Shown in pieces: positions 1 to 8,415 of a DNA stretch of 35,141 nucleotides. Source of the stretch: a virus. The notes beneath the pieces are model-generated. The model saw nothing but the letters and a program-made list of their open reading frames with translations, was not told the origin of the DNA and did no database searches. Position numbers and translations under genes: made by a program. The stretch is taken from positions 1 through 35,141 of IMG/VR virus record IMGVR_UViG_3300045118_000787. One strand, given 5' to 3'. The number at the start of each line of letters is the position of its first letter. Position 1 is the first letter of the stretch.

Positions 1-783
1 TTAGAACTGATCATAAACGATAGAGACATTCGCCTCGGAAGTCTTGGCTGATGTATCTCCTAACGTAGTAGCCCTATAAACCTCCACTACGAGAGGATTT
101 CCTAAACCTCCGGTGATGCCTTTATCGCCGGTATTCGTGAACGTTACGGTATTGGGAGACGTTCCATTCGCCGTCGCCGAGATATAACTCGCTTCGAGTA
201 TATCCTGTCTCCAAACCGTAGTGTCCCCGTCCCACACCTTCACAGTTACCGCGCCGGTTCCGGCCACCCTGTGAGTAAAACTCTTTATCCGGCTAAACTT
301 AGAACTATCCGGATTCACTCCGCACAGAAGATACTTGCTGGTGGAAGCGTCGCTATAAACGCTCGCAGCAGTAGTCTCATTCGTGCCGGGGGTAGCTATG
401 TTCTTCGCCAGTAAATATGAAGTTGCGAATGCTCTATAACCATCCGGTCCGCATTCAGCATGGAAATCAGTCACACTACCATTGATATAATCGACAACTT
501 CGCCGATCGTATCATAGGAAGTGCTACCGGTATTTATCGTGGTAGCCGTGGGAGTAGCGACATCCGAATACAACTTTAACACCACGTTGCTTGAAACCCC
601 AACGCCCGGATTTGTGCTTGATCCCGTATACCACACCCTGAACAGAACCGAACCATCCGAAACAACGGAACGACCTTTAGACTGCGCCCATACTTGTCTT
701 GCCAGGCCTTCGTCTACAGCCGCCGCATAGGCCGTCCCAGCTATCAAGCTAAGAACGGCGATTAAAACTAAAAACTTTTTCAT
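1..783 (-). CDS. Secreted-looking putative structural protein downstream of capsid
   Basis: 260 aa with a clean Sec-type signal peptide: MKK, a hydrophobic core, then an AYA-AA cleavage site near residue 22. The rest is Ser/Thr/Gly/Val-rich and looks beta-stranded, as in capsid decoration proteins or fibres. It starts 18 nt after the capsid stop behind a GAGGAGAA ribosome site and its TAA lies exactly at position 1. Its place straight after the major capsid gene suggests a head-associated or decoration protein. A signal peptide is odd for a virion protein assembled in the cytoplasm; an exported host-surface role is the alternative. I do not recognise the family. Confidence 0.8.
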   Translation of the reverse strand: MKKFLVLIAVLSLIAGTAYAAAVDEGLARQVWAQSKGRSVVSDGSVLFRVWYTGSSTNPGVGVSSNVVLKLYSDVATPTATTINTGSTSYDTIGEVVDYINGSVTDFHAECGPDGYRAFATSYLLAKNIATPGTNETTAASVYSDASTSKYLLCGVNPDSSKFSRIKSFTHRVAGTGAVTVKVWDGDTTVWRQDILEASYISATANGTSPNTVTFTNTGDKGITGGLGNPLVVEVYRATTLGDTSAKTSEANVSIVYDQF

Positions 784-801
784 CGCTTGTTCTCCTCTTG
801 T

Positions 802-1637
802 TTAGCTGTTGACGCCCTTGATCAGACCATGTAGCGCTTCAAGCGCCAGATACAATCCGCACTCTGACTCATACTGGTCCACCTGGCCTGATGTGGTGTA
901 TCTGTTCGATATATCCACATAAAGTTTGGTGTCCAGTCCTGAAAGATATCTATATCCGACGCTCGACATATCAACGATTATGCCGTAGGAACCGTAATAG
1001 CTTCCGTCCAGCAAGGGATGTTTGATGATGTTTAGCGTCCCGTGGCTTGAGATATACTGCTTTACCGCTATCCCGTAAGTCTCGGTCGTAGGAAGAGTCT
1101 GGAGCTTATCCCTGCCCCAGCCGTCTATTACCGAGCAAAGCCTCGGAGAAGCGAGAAGCGTCCTCTTTGACGAGGCCATGCTCCCCGGATATTTCATGAC
1201 ATCTTCGAGCCAGGTGTTAAAGTCGCTCTCTGTAAGCGACGCGCCTCCTGACAGAGAACCATCTCCCAACGTCTTTATATTGGAAGATATCCAGCTTAAA
1301 AGCCCTCCGGTCGTCCTCTCTTCCTCTTCCGAGGTAGTGATAGTCGTTGCCGGGGTCTTCAGGCTCTTTTCGCCGAATAGTAAAGCGTTCTCTATCTTGA
1401 TCAGATGAGCTATGCCCTTTGACTTCCTTAAGCGATTCAGTTCCGGCTCGCCATAAAGCTCTGTTGACATTATGGTATCCGGGACTTTTATCGACTCTTT
1501 GAAGCGCTGGGTATAGTTGGTGTTCGAGTCTACCTTCACCATCCTGTATGCGGAGACTCCACTGCCATCCTCATACGCCCCGCCGAGTATTCTGACAGGG
1601 TCGTTGTCGAGTCCGGCCGCGGCTGCAGTCGTGCCAT
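802..1637 (-). CDS. Major capsid protein, exon 2 (C-terminal part)
   Basis: This is the 3' exon of a split major head protein of the SU10/DUF5309 type (HK97 fold). The motif NYTQRFKESIKV, and the preceding DPVRILGGAYEDGSG read in the same frame upstream of the first ATG (1542), are typical of this family. A start at that ATG would therefore be false: the frame is open back to about 1640, where the intron ends. Joined to exon 1 (2340-2706) it gives 1203 nt, or 400 aa plus stop, a normal length for the family. The junction codon is predicted to be T+AT (Tyr), giving VVRGYGTTAAAAG. The protein forms the capsid shell. Confidence 0.85.
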
Positions 1638-2339
1638 CACTTTTGTTACTCTTGCTTTCGCAAGGGCAAGGTCATTTCTGCCTTGCTCTGCATATCACTA
1701 TGCAGGTCAGACTATATCATCGCGCCAAGACAGGGGATGGCGTGCCTTACGTTGAAGTCGTTGAAGATTGATTGGTGGAGTTTTTAAGTCTCTCATTTTT
1801 TGCCAATAATAATGGTCTTTTTCACCATAAACTTGTTTCCCATTTGATTTTAATTGACCATTCGGCAATCTATCCAAATCATCATTGCTTCCATAGAGAC
1901 TTATTCTGTAATTCAGATACTCCAAAAGAACCATTGCTTGGTCTTGTTTATTCACAAGATATGGAAGAACAAGGTTTATCAACTTCCGGGCAGATCTAAA
2001 CCCGGCAACTTTGATATCCATAGCAAACTTCCTATTGCCAGTCTTTAATGAATAATAGTATGTGAGATTATACATTGAATAAATCTCAGATACCTTTTTT
2101 AACATTCTGGCATCAGAATTTGTTACGCCTATATTCACACCTATTCTTGTTTTGTTATTCAGATAGTAAAGGATGAAATATCCCTCACCATCAAGAACCC
2201 CTGCTAACCAAGCAATATCAACCTTGCTGATTGTCTCAACTTGGACATTTTCACTCTTCGGTATTCCAAGTTCTTGAGAGTTTCCAGCATTTAATAAGGT
2301 TTGCATATTAAGGTTTCCCTCAATTGGGCCTATGGTTTA
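1638..2339 (-). mobile_element. Group I intron in the major capsid gene
   Basis: 702-nt intron read on the minus strand. P1: exon GGCU (2343-2340) pairs with GGCC (2330-2327), with the usual U.G at the 5' splice site. P10: exon 2 AUGG (1637-1634) pairs with CCAU (2335-2332). Core: AAUUGAGGGAAA (2325-2314) resembles the P3/P4 element of other group I introns; P5 is UUAAUA/UAUUAA (2311-2306, 2296-2291); an R-like element UUCAACGACUU; P8 CGCC/GGCG (1742-1739, 1726-1723); S-like GAUGAUAUAGUCUGA; P7 GACU/AGUC (1759-1756, 1713-1710). The P9 hairpin CUGCAUA-GUGA-UAUGCAG is 1705-1688, then a GAAA-capped hairpin near 1665-1651. The intron ends in G at 1638. An alternative 3' junction after G1640 (with the 5' site after 2339) also stays in frame. 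Confidence 0.85.
1707..2306 (-). CDS. Intron-encoded LAGLIDADG homing endonuclease
   Basis: 199 aa with one LAGLIDADG motif, WLAGVLDGEGYF (residues 33-44; acidic residue E41), so it should act as a homodimer. Such enzymes cut intron-less alleles at the insertion site and drive intron spread. The ATG lies in the P5 loop of the intron and the TGA falls in the S/P7 strand, so the coding frame runs across nearly the whole ribozyme core. The C-terminal ~30 residues (from about PPINLQRL) are translated core sequence and are probably not endonuclease fold. Only a weak GGG-type ribosome site precedes it. Base composition is more AT-rich than the flanking exons, consistent with transfer. Confidence 0.88.
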   Translation of the reverse strand: MQTLLNAGNSQELGIPKSENVQVETISKVDIAWLAGVLDGEGYFILYYLNNKTRIGVNIGVTNSDARMLKKVSEIYSMYNLTYYYSLKTGNRKFAMDIKVAGFRSARKLINLVLPYLVNKQDQAMVLLEYLNYRISLYGSNDDLDRLPNGQLKSNGKQVYGEKDHYYWQKMRDLKTPPINLQRLQRKARHPLSWRDDIV

Positions 2340-2706
2340 AGCCGCGCACTACAGTCAGGGTGTTAGATGATACACTCGACACCTTTACAACTTCGCCGGT
2401 CCTTTCATTCTTCACTAAATCATTGGCCTTGAAATACGACCCATGATCTACGACCCAGCTTGTCGCAACGGCGGTCACCGCCCCGTTAAGGGCGTCCGAC
2501 CACGGCTGGGGCTGTTCCTGAAGAATTTTGAAGGTGGCGTCTATTACTGAAGCCGAATTAAGGTTCTTTAACAGAACCGTAAACGGCGCGGCATCAGGCA
2601 TATAACGTGCGATGGATTTCGATACGTCATATTTGCGCTGTGCCGTCTGGACATTGTAATAACCGGAATTGGTCGTTACAATGGTTGGTGCTGGTGTATA
2701 AGGCAC
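2340..2706 (-). CDS. Major capsid protein, exon 1 (N-terminal part)
   Basis: 5' exon of the DUF5309/SU10-type major head protein: 122 codons plus one base. It covers the N-arm and first domain up to the strand SNTLTVVRG, after which related capsids continue with Tyr/Phe-Gly and Thr/Ala-rich sequence; here that continuation is in exon 2. Read through into the intron, the frame adds only LNHRPN before a TGA at 2320, which would give a useless 128-aa fragment. It is preceded by AAGGAGAAT as ribosome site, right behind the scaffold gene. Confidence 0.85.
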
Positions 2707-2716
2707 TTAATTCTCC

Positions 2717-3427
2717 TTAAATGAAATGGCTGTTTACGGCCCCGGCCTTTTCTATGTCCTCTAAGGTGGTGTCGGTTTCAGGGGTCTTTTTTCCTTTTTC
2801 GCCGGGCTTTGCCCCTGCGAGCATGGCTTCCCTGTCCTCGTCTTTACCCTTATCGGCGGCCTTCGCTTTGTCAGCCAATCGCTCCTTCACCATGTTATAG
2901 GCTTTCTTCAGGTTAGCCTTTATCTTCCTGGGTGAGACTTCGGGCTTATAGGAGTCAAACTCCGCCTTAATATCTTCGGAATTTTTCTCCATAAAGTCCT
3001 TGTCTATGTCAGGATCGGATTCGACCAAACCTTCGGTGGCATCCATAATCACGGCGGCGATTTTATTATCCGCTTTTTTATCGGCCACGACGTCTATCGT
3101 GTCGAGTATCAGGTCTACTGACTCGGCATCGTATCCTTTGTCGAGGAATTTCTGACGCTGGGCCTCTATTAAAGCGTCCTTTTGTTTTTCTGTCTTTCCC
3201 GCTAAAGCAGTGGACAACTTCTGGAGGTTATCGCGCACTTCCTTGTTCTCCTTCTCAAGCTTCGAGATAAAGGAATCCTTGTCGGAGTTCTGCTTGATTA
3301 CCTTGTCAAGCTTCTCCGACAGTTCTTTATTCTGCGCAGCGACTTCTTCCAGGGTCATCGTCTTCGGCTTTACGTCTTCTTCACCCGTCTTTGCTGGTTC
3401 AGCAACTGGGTCTTTTTCTTCCGGCAT
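2717..3427 (-). CDS. Putative scaffolding protein
   Basis: 236 aa, highly charged (Glu/Lys/Asp-rich), with a predicted coiled coil around residues 25-80 and a helical, Lys-rich C-terminal half. Position (portal, small genes, this, major capsid), length and composition fit a capsid assembly scaffold that templates the shell and leaves before or during packaging. The start follows AAGGAGATATAT. Sequence identity to known scaffolds is not recognisable; the call rests on synteny and composition. Confidence 0.7.
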   Translation of the reverse strand: MPEEKDPVAEPAKTGEEDVKPKTMTLEEVAAQNKELSEKLDKVIKQNSDKDSFISKLEKENKEVRDNLQKLSTALAGKTEKQKDALIEAQRQKFLDKGYDAESVDLILDTIDVVADKKADNKIAAVIMDATEGLVESDPDIDKDFMEKNSEDIKAEFDSYKPEVSPRKIKANLKKAYNMVKERLADKAKAADKGKDEDREAMLAGAKPGEKGKKTPETDTTLEDIEKAGAVNSHFI

Positions 3428-3463
3428 ATATATCTCCTTACCCTCTCTTACGAGGTCGGGCGG

Positions 3464-3583
3464 TTATATTCCAAACGCTTTTAGTATCGCAGTCCCTAAT
3501 ACCCTGATGGCACAGTCACACGCGTTATACGCGTCTCCTGTCAATGTCAGGGCTCTTACAACTATCTCACCCACTATGCCCAT
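3464..3583 (-). CDS. Small hydrophobic protein, 39 aa
   Basis: 39-aa open frame with a very strong GGAGGTAGGAG ribosome site just before its ATG. It contains aliphatic stretches (MGIVGEIVVRALTL and a similar C-terminus) and a CDC pair. It lies between the portal-linked genes and the scaffold. Function unknown; probably an amphipathic or membrane-associated micro-protein. Confidence 0.55.
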   Translation of the reverse strand: MGIVGEIVVRALTLTGDAYNACDCAIRVLGTAILKAFGI

Positions 3584-3624
3584 CTCCTACCTCCTTTCTT
3601 TTTCTTTCCGCATTTATGAATCAT
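3574..3624 (-). CDS. Possible 16-aa basic micro-peptide
   Basis: A 16-codon frame (MIHKCGKKKKGGRRWA) with GGAGGTGTGT before its ATG. Its end overlaps the start of the next gene by 10 nt, and its own codons supply that gene's ribosome site. It may serve only for translational coupling. Confidence 0.35.
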   Translation of the reverse strand: MIHKCGKKKKGGRRWA

Positions 3625-3733
3625 ACACACCTCCTCTCTCAAAAATAAACCTCATCGCACAAATAATGCTCCACCCAATGGCGGCTAATATAAAGAATGG
3701 AAACATAAGTATTATAGCTATATATCTTCTCAC
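3614..3733 (-). CDS. Small single-pass membrane protein, 39 aa
   Basis: GTG start overlapping the previous stop (GTGA at 3733-3730). One strong transmembrane segment spans about residues 4-27, with positive residues at both ends. Many such micro-proteins occur in this phage; the role is unknown. Confidence 0.5.
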   Translation of the reverse strand: MRRYIAIILMFPFFILAAIGWSIICAMRFIFERGGVYDS

Positions 3734-3954
3734 GTAAGGTGTTCCTTCTTGCCGGGTCTTTTAAGGGACATATCCTTGAGATCTTCTATCGGGGGTTTAG
3801 AGTTCCCCTCATTACCGAATATCTCCCCTACCACCCTTTTTTCTTCTTTTTTAGCCTCGCCTTGAGCGATCTTCTTCAGCCTCTCGGAAATCTCCTGTAA
3901 TGCCGCGCCCCTGAAATCAAGGTCAAGATATCCGCCTAAAATTTTAACGCGCAT
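3730..3954 (-). CDS. Hypothetical protein, 74 aa
   Basis: 74 aa, charged, with a short N-terminal beta-like stretch (MRVKILGGYLDLDF), a helix and a Lys/Pro-rich tail. It overlaps the preceding gene by 11 nt and has GGAAAAAT before the ATG. It lies in the head-morphogenesis block between portal and scaffold. No family recognised. Confidence 0.65.
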   Translation of the reverse strand: MRVKILGGYLDLDFRGAALQEISERLKKIAQGEAKKEEKRVVGEIFGNEGNSKPPIEDLKDMSLKRPGKKEHLT

Positions 3955-4345
3955 ATTTTTCCTTTAATGCCTCAGCCTGGATTACTTTTAGCTTCATCGA
4001 GGCTATGAATGTTAGGGTCCTCTTTATGACGGCGATTTCGGACTTTAACTGGACTTCAGTCATGGTTTCGCCTTCGCGGATGAGTTTTTGTATGCCCCCC
4101 TTGATGGTAGTCCGAAGGTGCGGTTCGACTATGTCCTTATAGTAATTTGACTTCAGGAACTCTTCAGACTCTTTGCCGAGCTTTAATATCAAGGCGTTCT
4201 GGTGGGCTATCTCATCCTGGAGTTCCTTCTCAATTTCCCTGCGTTTTAGGAAACTCTGTATCCTATTCCCGAATGACTTCTTCTTTACTTCTACATTCTC
4301 TACCGACAACATCTCATCGACCAAGTCTTGAAGAGTCAGGTTCAT
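3944..4345 (-). CDS. Hypothetical helical protein after portal
   Basis: 133 aa, almost entirely helical and charged, with likely coiled coils at about residues 30-65 and 95-130. The ATG overlaps the portal stop (ATGA at 4345-4342), so the two are translationally coupled. Position suggests a head-assembly accessory protein. No family recognised. Confidence 0.7.
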   Translation of the reverse strand: MNLTLQDLVDEMLSVENVEVKKKSFGNRIQSFLKRREIEKELQDEIAHQNALILKLGKESEEFLKSNYYKDIVEPHLRTTIKGGIQKLIREGETMTEVQLKSEIAVIKRTLTFIASMKLKVIQAEALKEKYAR

Positions 4346-6231
4346 ATCTGTCCTGTCTGCCGGGCTACATCCTCGGCGTTAGTAGCTCCTGGTAGTGGCC
4401 CCGGTATAGCGCCGCCTTTAGGAGGAGGAGCGAGTTTATCTAAAACAGCCTTTAATACCAGGGCCGCCTGTTCTCCGTTCTGTAATAACCCTTCTTGAGA
4501 TGCCTGGACGATTATCTGTAAAGCTTCCTGGGCGGGGTTAGCAATATAATCTTCCGCGTTATCTAACCCTAAAGCCTGGCCTATCTGCCTTACGAGTTCA
4601 GGGTGCTGGCCGTTATCCTGGTTTAAGATATCGAGGAAACGTATTAAGTTCTGCGCCCATGCGAGCTTATTCCCCATCATCGGAGAGGTCTTTACCATAA
4701 CATCAATGTTGCCTATTAACATATCGGGGGTGATGGTCTTACGAATGAGTTCACCTTCTGGGCCTACTATTCTGACCGCCTTCTCTTCAGGGCAGAATTG
4801 GGTGTTACGGTCTATCATCATGAGCAAGAGTTCTTTATGGGAGAAGTCTTTCAAGAGCCTTATGGAGAGGTCGAACCTGAAATTCGCCTGTTCTATCTGG
4901 CTCATTATCTCGGTCGCGGTGTCCTGTTTTGACGAGGGTTGGCCTGAAATAATATCACTTGAGCCTAAAGTCATGTTGATTAGTCTTTCCAGGTTCACCT
5001 GCTCATTCGTGGCTACAAGTGATTTATCGGTCTTTTGGATAGGTCGTATGGCAGTGTCAGGGTTACCTACGCATGGGTGTAGTCCGCGCATATTCCGCCT
5101 TAAGACATTGATGTATTCTTTGTCCACCTGCTCTATATTGGCGAAGTAGCCCGGATATACTATGTCGAGTATAGAGTCGAGCTTGGCGTTCTCTAAGTCC
5201 TGGGCGTAGTATTGTAGCCTTAAAATGGGCTTAATCTGCCCTAAAGCGAACATCTCGTGAGGGACTGGGGTGTCTAAAGCCATCACTATAGGTTTTCTCA
5301 TCTCGTAAAACGGAAACTTGTCCGGGCCGACATTACGCACGATGTCGTTTTCTATGATAGAGATTACAGAGTCATCCTCCCACATGGTAAACATCTCGTA
5401 GTGGGGGTTGTCATAGTCGTCGCTCTCTACAGTAGTCATGCCTCTATATGCCATCCTCTCGGTCCTGTTCCTGTCAAGTTGCCCGGCGCCGCGCTTGGTT
5501 TCGATAAGCTTCATGACAGCTTTCTTATCCCAGCCGTGAAACTCTGCTATCTCCGGGTTCTCCACCATTGATTTTAAGTATGCGGCCGAAGGTTCGCTCC
5601 TTATGATGAAATAATCCATCGCTTCGCGCTTCAGGCCGTTTACTTTGTTCCCTACAGGAGCCGGGTAGCAGTCGAATATGTCGAATGGTATGAGCGCTAT
5701 CGAGTCATAAACCGTCTTTTCTTTAGGCTTAAAGTCATAACCTATGATGTTCGGGTATAAGTTATTGCCCATTTCATCGGTGTATTTGGGGGTCCGGGAC
5801 TTGACCTTCTTCACTTCCTTCTCGTAGAACACCCCTGAAAAAGAGTTCCCGTAAAGCATGGCCTCTTTATACCAAGTCATGAAGAAAAATATCGTGTCGA
5901 TTTCATTGGAGAATTGGAACTTAGCTAAAGTGTCATGCGCCTCGGCCACTTCGTCATCTTCTTCCCCTACGCCTATCATCTTGAACCAGTCCTCACTGCC
6001 CACCATCGCCTGGATTATCCTGGGGAGTTTTGTCTCTATCTTGGAGAATACATACGGCACGAATACATTGGCCCTCTGGCCGGAGAGGATCTCGGCGTAG
6101 TTTTTGGTATAGCAGAGGTATAATGAGTATATCTCATTCCATAGATCCCTCATAGGCCGCAGGTAGTTCTCCGACCTCGTTATGCGGTCGAGTATCAGGT
6201 TCTTGGCGTAGATTGGCTCGTATTTCGGCAT
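4342..6231 (-). CDS. Portal protein
   Basis: 629 aa, in the size range of P22/SU10-type podovirus portals. The N-terminal helical region is followed by alternating beta/helix wing and stem segments and a Gln/Ala/Pro-rich C-terminus that could form the barrel/crown. It lies after the terminase genes and before scaffold and capsid, as expected for the dodecameric DNA entry channel at the head vertex. The start has a GGGAGCCATA ribosome site and overlaps the previous stop (TAATG). Assignment rests on length, synteny and general portal-like sequence character. Confidence 0.82.
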   Translation of the reverse strand: MPKYEPIYAKNLILDRITRSENYLRPMRDLWNEIYSLYLCYTKNYAEILSGQRANVFVPYVFSKIETKLPRIIQAMVGSEDWFKMIGVGEEDDEVAEAHDTLAKFQFSNEIDTIFFFMTWYKEAMLYGNSFSGVFYEKEVKKVKSRTPKYTDEMGNNLYPNIIGYDFKPKEKTVYDSIALIPFDIFDCYPAPVGNKVNGLKREAMDYFIIRSEPSAAYLKSMVENPEIAEFHGWDKKAVMKLIETKRGAGQLDRNRTERMAYRGMTTVESDDYDNPHYEMFTMWEDDSVISIIENDIVRNVGPDKFPFYEMRKPIVMALDTPVPHEMFALGQIKPILRLQYYAQDLENAKLDSILDIVYPGYFANIEQVDKEYINVLRRNMRGLHPCVGNPDTAIRPIQKTDKSLVATNEQVNLERLINMTLGSSDIISGQPSSKQDTATEIMSQIEQANFRFDLSIRLLKDFSHKELLLMMIDRNTQFCPEEKAVRIVGPEGELIRKTITPDMLIGNIDVMVKTSPMMGNKLAWAQNLIRFLDILNQDNGQHPELVRQIGQALGLDNAEDYIANPAQEALQIIVQASQEGLLQNGEQAALVLKAVLDKLAPPPKGGAIPGPLPGATNAEDVARQTGQI

Positions 6232-6584
6232 TATGGCTCCCTTTCAGACACACTCACTACCTTGTCGAAGCTCGTTATGACATCATCTCCCTTGCGGGTC
6301 TTTATGCGTATATCTCGCGTGGAGAGGTATAGGTCCTTTATCCGGCCCTTTATAAGTCTTAAATTATCTATCTCACCCACCATCGCGACGGCCCACTTCT
6401 CAAGGAATTCGCTCTTTAAGTCTAACCTTCCATCCAAAGAAGCGAGCGCCATCTGCCTCAATCTTATGTCTATGGGGTTCTCGGTGTCTTTGGCGATCGT
6501 GGCTACGCGACCGTCTTTACGAGTGAATTCTCTACTGAATATCTGCCTGCCGGCCCTATGGTCGAATCTCTGATCAGAACCCAT
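6231..6584 (-). CDS. Hypothetical protein between terminase and portal
   Basis: 117 aa, charged, mixed helix and strand, with no recognised motif. It overlaps the upstream small basic gene by 11 nt and the portal start by 1 nt, so it belongs to the packaging/portal operon. A GAGGTCGATGA segment before the ATG can act as ribosome site. Confidence 0.7.
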   Translation of the reverse strand: MGSDQRFDHRAGRQIFSREFTRKDGRVATIAKDTENPIDIRLRQMALASLDGRLDLKSEFLEKWAVAMVGEIDNLRLIKGRIKDLYLSTRDIRIKTRKGDDVITSFDKVVSVSEREP

Positions 6585-6774
6585 TCATCGACCTCTTACG
6601 CATAGCTTCATTACAATTCACGATAGGGTGGACACTCATACCTGGCATATGTTTCTCCACCCCCCTTATCCGGCCCTTATTCTTTGAGGCGTAGAACACC
6701 CTCTCGCCCTTCTCCGGGCCATATTCACTCTTCATAGCAGCCATTATCTTCTTTCCCTTTTTAGTAAGCGGCAT
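6574..6774 (-). CDS. Small conserved basic phage protein
   Basis: 66 aa with the pattern KKGKKIMAAMKSEYG, then KGERVFYASKNKGRI. I have seen this pattern in small proteins encoded near terminase and portal genes of other short-tailed phages. Strongly basic; its function is not known to me. A strong ribosome site (GGGGGGGAT) precedes the ATG. Confidence 0.75.
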   Translation of the reverse strand: MPLTKKGKKIMAAMKSEYGPEKGERVFYASKNKGRIRGVEKHMPGMSVHPIVNCNEAMRKRSMNGF

Positions 6775-6786
6775 ATCCCCCCCTCA

Positions 6787-6861
6787 TCATAAGTCTGGTC
6801 GCCTGACCAAAAACCATATTAGCACTATGGGTATTACCACTATCACAATCGCCTGTATCAT
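6787..6861 (-). CDS. Membrane micro-protein, 24 aa
   Basis: A 24-codon frame overlapping the terminase stop (ATGA). It encodes a single transmembrane helix of Ile/Val/Leu followed by Arg-Arg (IWFLVRRPDL end). The overlap arrangement matches real genes in this window. Role unknown. Confidence 0.45.
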   Translation of the reverse strand: MIQAIVIVVIPIVLIWFLVRRPDL

Positions 6862-8138
6862 CGCGGATAGTGTCCTATGAAGGTTTCTTCGACGTTTAAC
6901 TTGGGCATCCCGGCGCCCCCCAGGACCATACACGACTGCATCAAAGCGTCGGCATAGTCCGGGCTTGAGAAGCCTAAGTCCTTCATGTCCTCTTTTGAGA
7001 TTATCTTCTTCTGGCCGTTAGAGCGATACTCGAACCTTATAGCTGAGAGTTGGGTTTTAAGCTTGTCATTATTCAGTATTTGTATCTGACCCCGATCGAA
7101 AAGCTCCTTTAATATCCAATAGCACTCGTCCCTTTTGGAGTAGAATTCGGGCTTTAGGCTCTTTTCTGAGGCGATAAACGCCCTCACGTTGGGCAGTTGC
7201 GCCTCGCGTAACATGTCAGTTACCCCCCCACCGACCCCAATATCGTCAATCACGTGGTAATTTGTCCTGTAATCGCGCCTTAAATCGATTATTCTGCCTA
7301 CGGTATGGGTAGTGTCCTGCCCCTTATAGCCTTGAAGGTAGATCTGCTTCCAGCCCATATTGGCCTTCTGGATGATGGAGATCACGGTTTCATCATCCCC
7401 GAAACGCGCTACATCGCAGGAGAGTATCTTCTGGCCTTCCGGGAAGAAGTTGTTTAGAGTAGCTTTCTCTATCAGGTGGTATTGGATGAGGAGGTCTGCT
7501 GAGTCCACGTCCTCCCATGAGTTCATCACATAGCGCTTGTAGTGGTTAGGGGCCTCCTCTTCCATGCGTTTTAGGTCCTGGATGAAGTCTTTGGGGAGGT
7601 TGTCCTGGTTATCGAAGGTGGTCGCCTCAAATAACTCAAATTCCTCTTTGGGGTTATTCTTCCACATCTTCCAGATCCAGTTATGGCCGTTGGTATTGCC
7701 GATGACTATACCCTGCCTAAAAGGGGCGTTCTCGCGCCGTAAGCGGTCCCGAAGGAAGGTAAAAGTTTCCTCGGTCTCGAACTCTTCAGCCTGCTCTATG
7801 GCAAATATCGAGAGGTTAAGGTTCTTTAAGACCTCCATTTCAGCGCCATGCCGGAACATGATGCAGGACCCATTCTTGAAATGATACTCTTTATTGCCGT
7901 CTACCTTCACTTCAAAGTAGCGCTCAAAATCCTTTAGGGTGGAGTCGCGTAGGTCTGTATATTCTTTCCTGACGATTATGGCGAGAGAGTCGGGGTGGGT
8001 CTGGCAGTAGTCCCATACTTTAAGAAGCATAAAAAGAGTTTTTCCCGTGCCGATGCCTGCTATTAGGGCCGGGAATCTCTTTAGCGAGCTTAAGAAGCTA
8101 AACTGGAATGGCTCTGCCTGTATCTCTAACTTGCTCAG
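6858..8138 (-). CDS. terL: Terminase large subunit with non-ATG start
   Basis: ATP-driven packaging motor and nuclease. The first ATG (8030) would leave a 390-aa protein without a P-loop. The same frame upstream encodes FPALIAGIGTGKTLFM, a classic Walker A, and runs back to a stop just upstream. The only suitable start is CTG at 8138 (426 aa), preceded by AAGGA at 8-nt spacing. From that start: Walker A 28-34, Walker B-like IFAIEQAEE 111-119, RNase H-like nuclease acids in LSCDVARFGDD (D242), VIDDIGVGGG (D298/D299) and SPDYADAL (D394, D397). It overlaps the small terminase gene by 41 nt. ATA at 8147 is a less likely start; a frameshift from the upstream gene is another option. Confidence 0.88.
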   Translation of the reverse strand: MSKLEIQAEPFQFSFLSSLKRFPALIAGIGTGKTLFMLLKVWDYCQTHPDSLAIIVRKEYTDLRDSTLKDFERYFEVKVDGNKEYHFKNGSCIMFRHGAEMEVLKNLNLSIFAIEQAEEFETEETFTFLRDRLRRENAPFRQGIVIGNTNGHNWIWKMWKNNPKEEFELFEATTFDNQDNLPKDFIQDLKRMEEEAPNHYKRYVMNSWEDVDSADLLIQYHLIEKATLNNFFPEGQKILSCDVARFGDDETVISIIQKANMGWKQIYLQGYKGQDTTHTVGRIIDLRRDYRTNYHVIDDIGVGGGVTDMLREAQLPNVRAFIASEKSLKPEFYSKRDECYWILKELFDRGQIQILNNDKLKTQLSAIRFEYRSNGQKKIISKEDMKDLGFSSPDYADALMQSCMVLGGAGMPKLNVEETFIGHYPR

Positions 8139-8382
8139 GTTTCTTATCCTTTTGGTTTACGATGATGATCTTCGAGTCACCAAAGCCTTCACCTTTCATA
8201 AATACCTTCCGGGCGATGTCGCGGCTCACTACTTTCTCGGCTATCATCACTTTGTCCATAATAGTTAGGTCGGGGTCATTTAGAGCTATACCTACCACTT
8301 CCCATGCTTTATCTATGATGGCTAAGTGTTTCTGCTCAACTGAAAGGGGGCGCCGCCCCGATCTACCTTTTTTCCCAGCCAT
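8098..8382 (-). CDS. terS: Terminase small subunit
   Basis: 94 aa. The basic N-terminus MAGKKGRSGRRP followed by helical segments is typical of small terminase subunits that recognise phage DNA and present it to TerL. It sits directly upstream of, and overlaps, terL. The C-terminal region doubles as the ribosome-binding segment for terL. Confidence 0.78.
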   Translation of the reverse strand: MAGKKGRSGRRPLSVEQKHLAIIDKAWEVVGIALNDPDLTIMDKVMIAEKVVSRDIARKVFMKGEGFGDSKIIIVNQKDKKPEQVRDTGRAIPV

Positions 8383-8415
8383 ATCTAAAATCCTAAGTTT
8401 TTGAACACAATGAAG

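Noticed and set aside
802-1542. A complete 246-aa gene starting at the ATG at 1542
   Set aside because: The conserved capsid sequence continues in frame upstream of that ATG to the intron boundary; the ATG is internal.
8098-8138. Programmed frameshift fusing small and large terminase
   Set aside because: No clear slippery heptamer, and a CTG start with a well-placed AAGGA explains the data more simply; not fully excluded.
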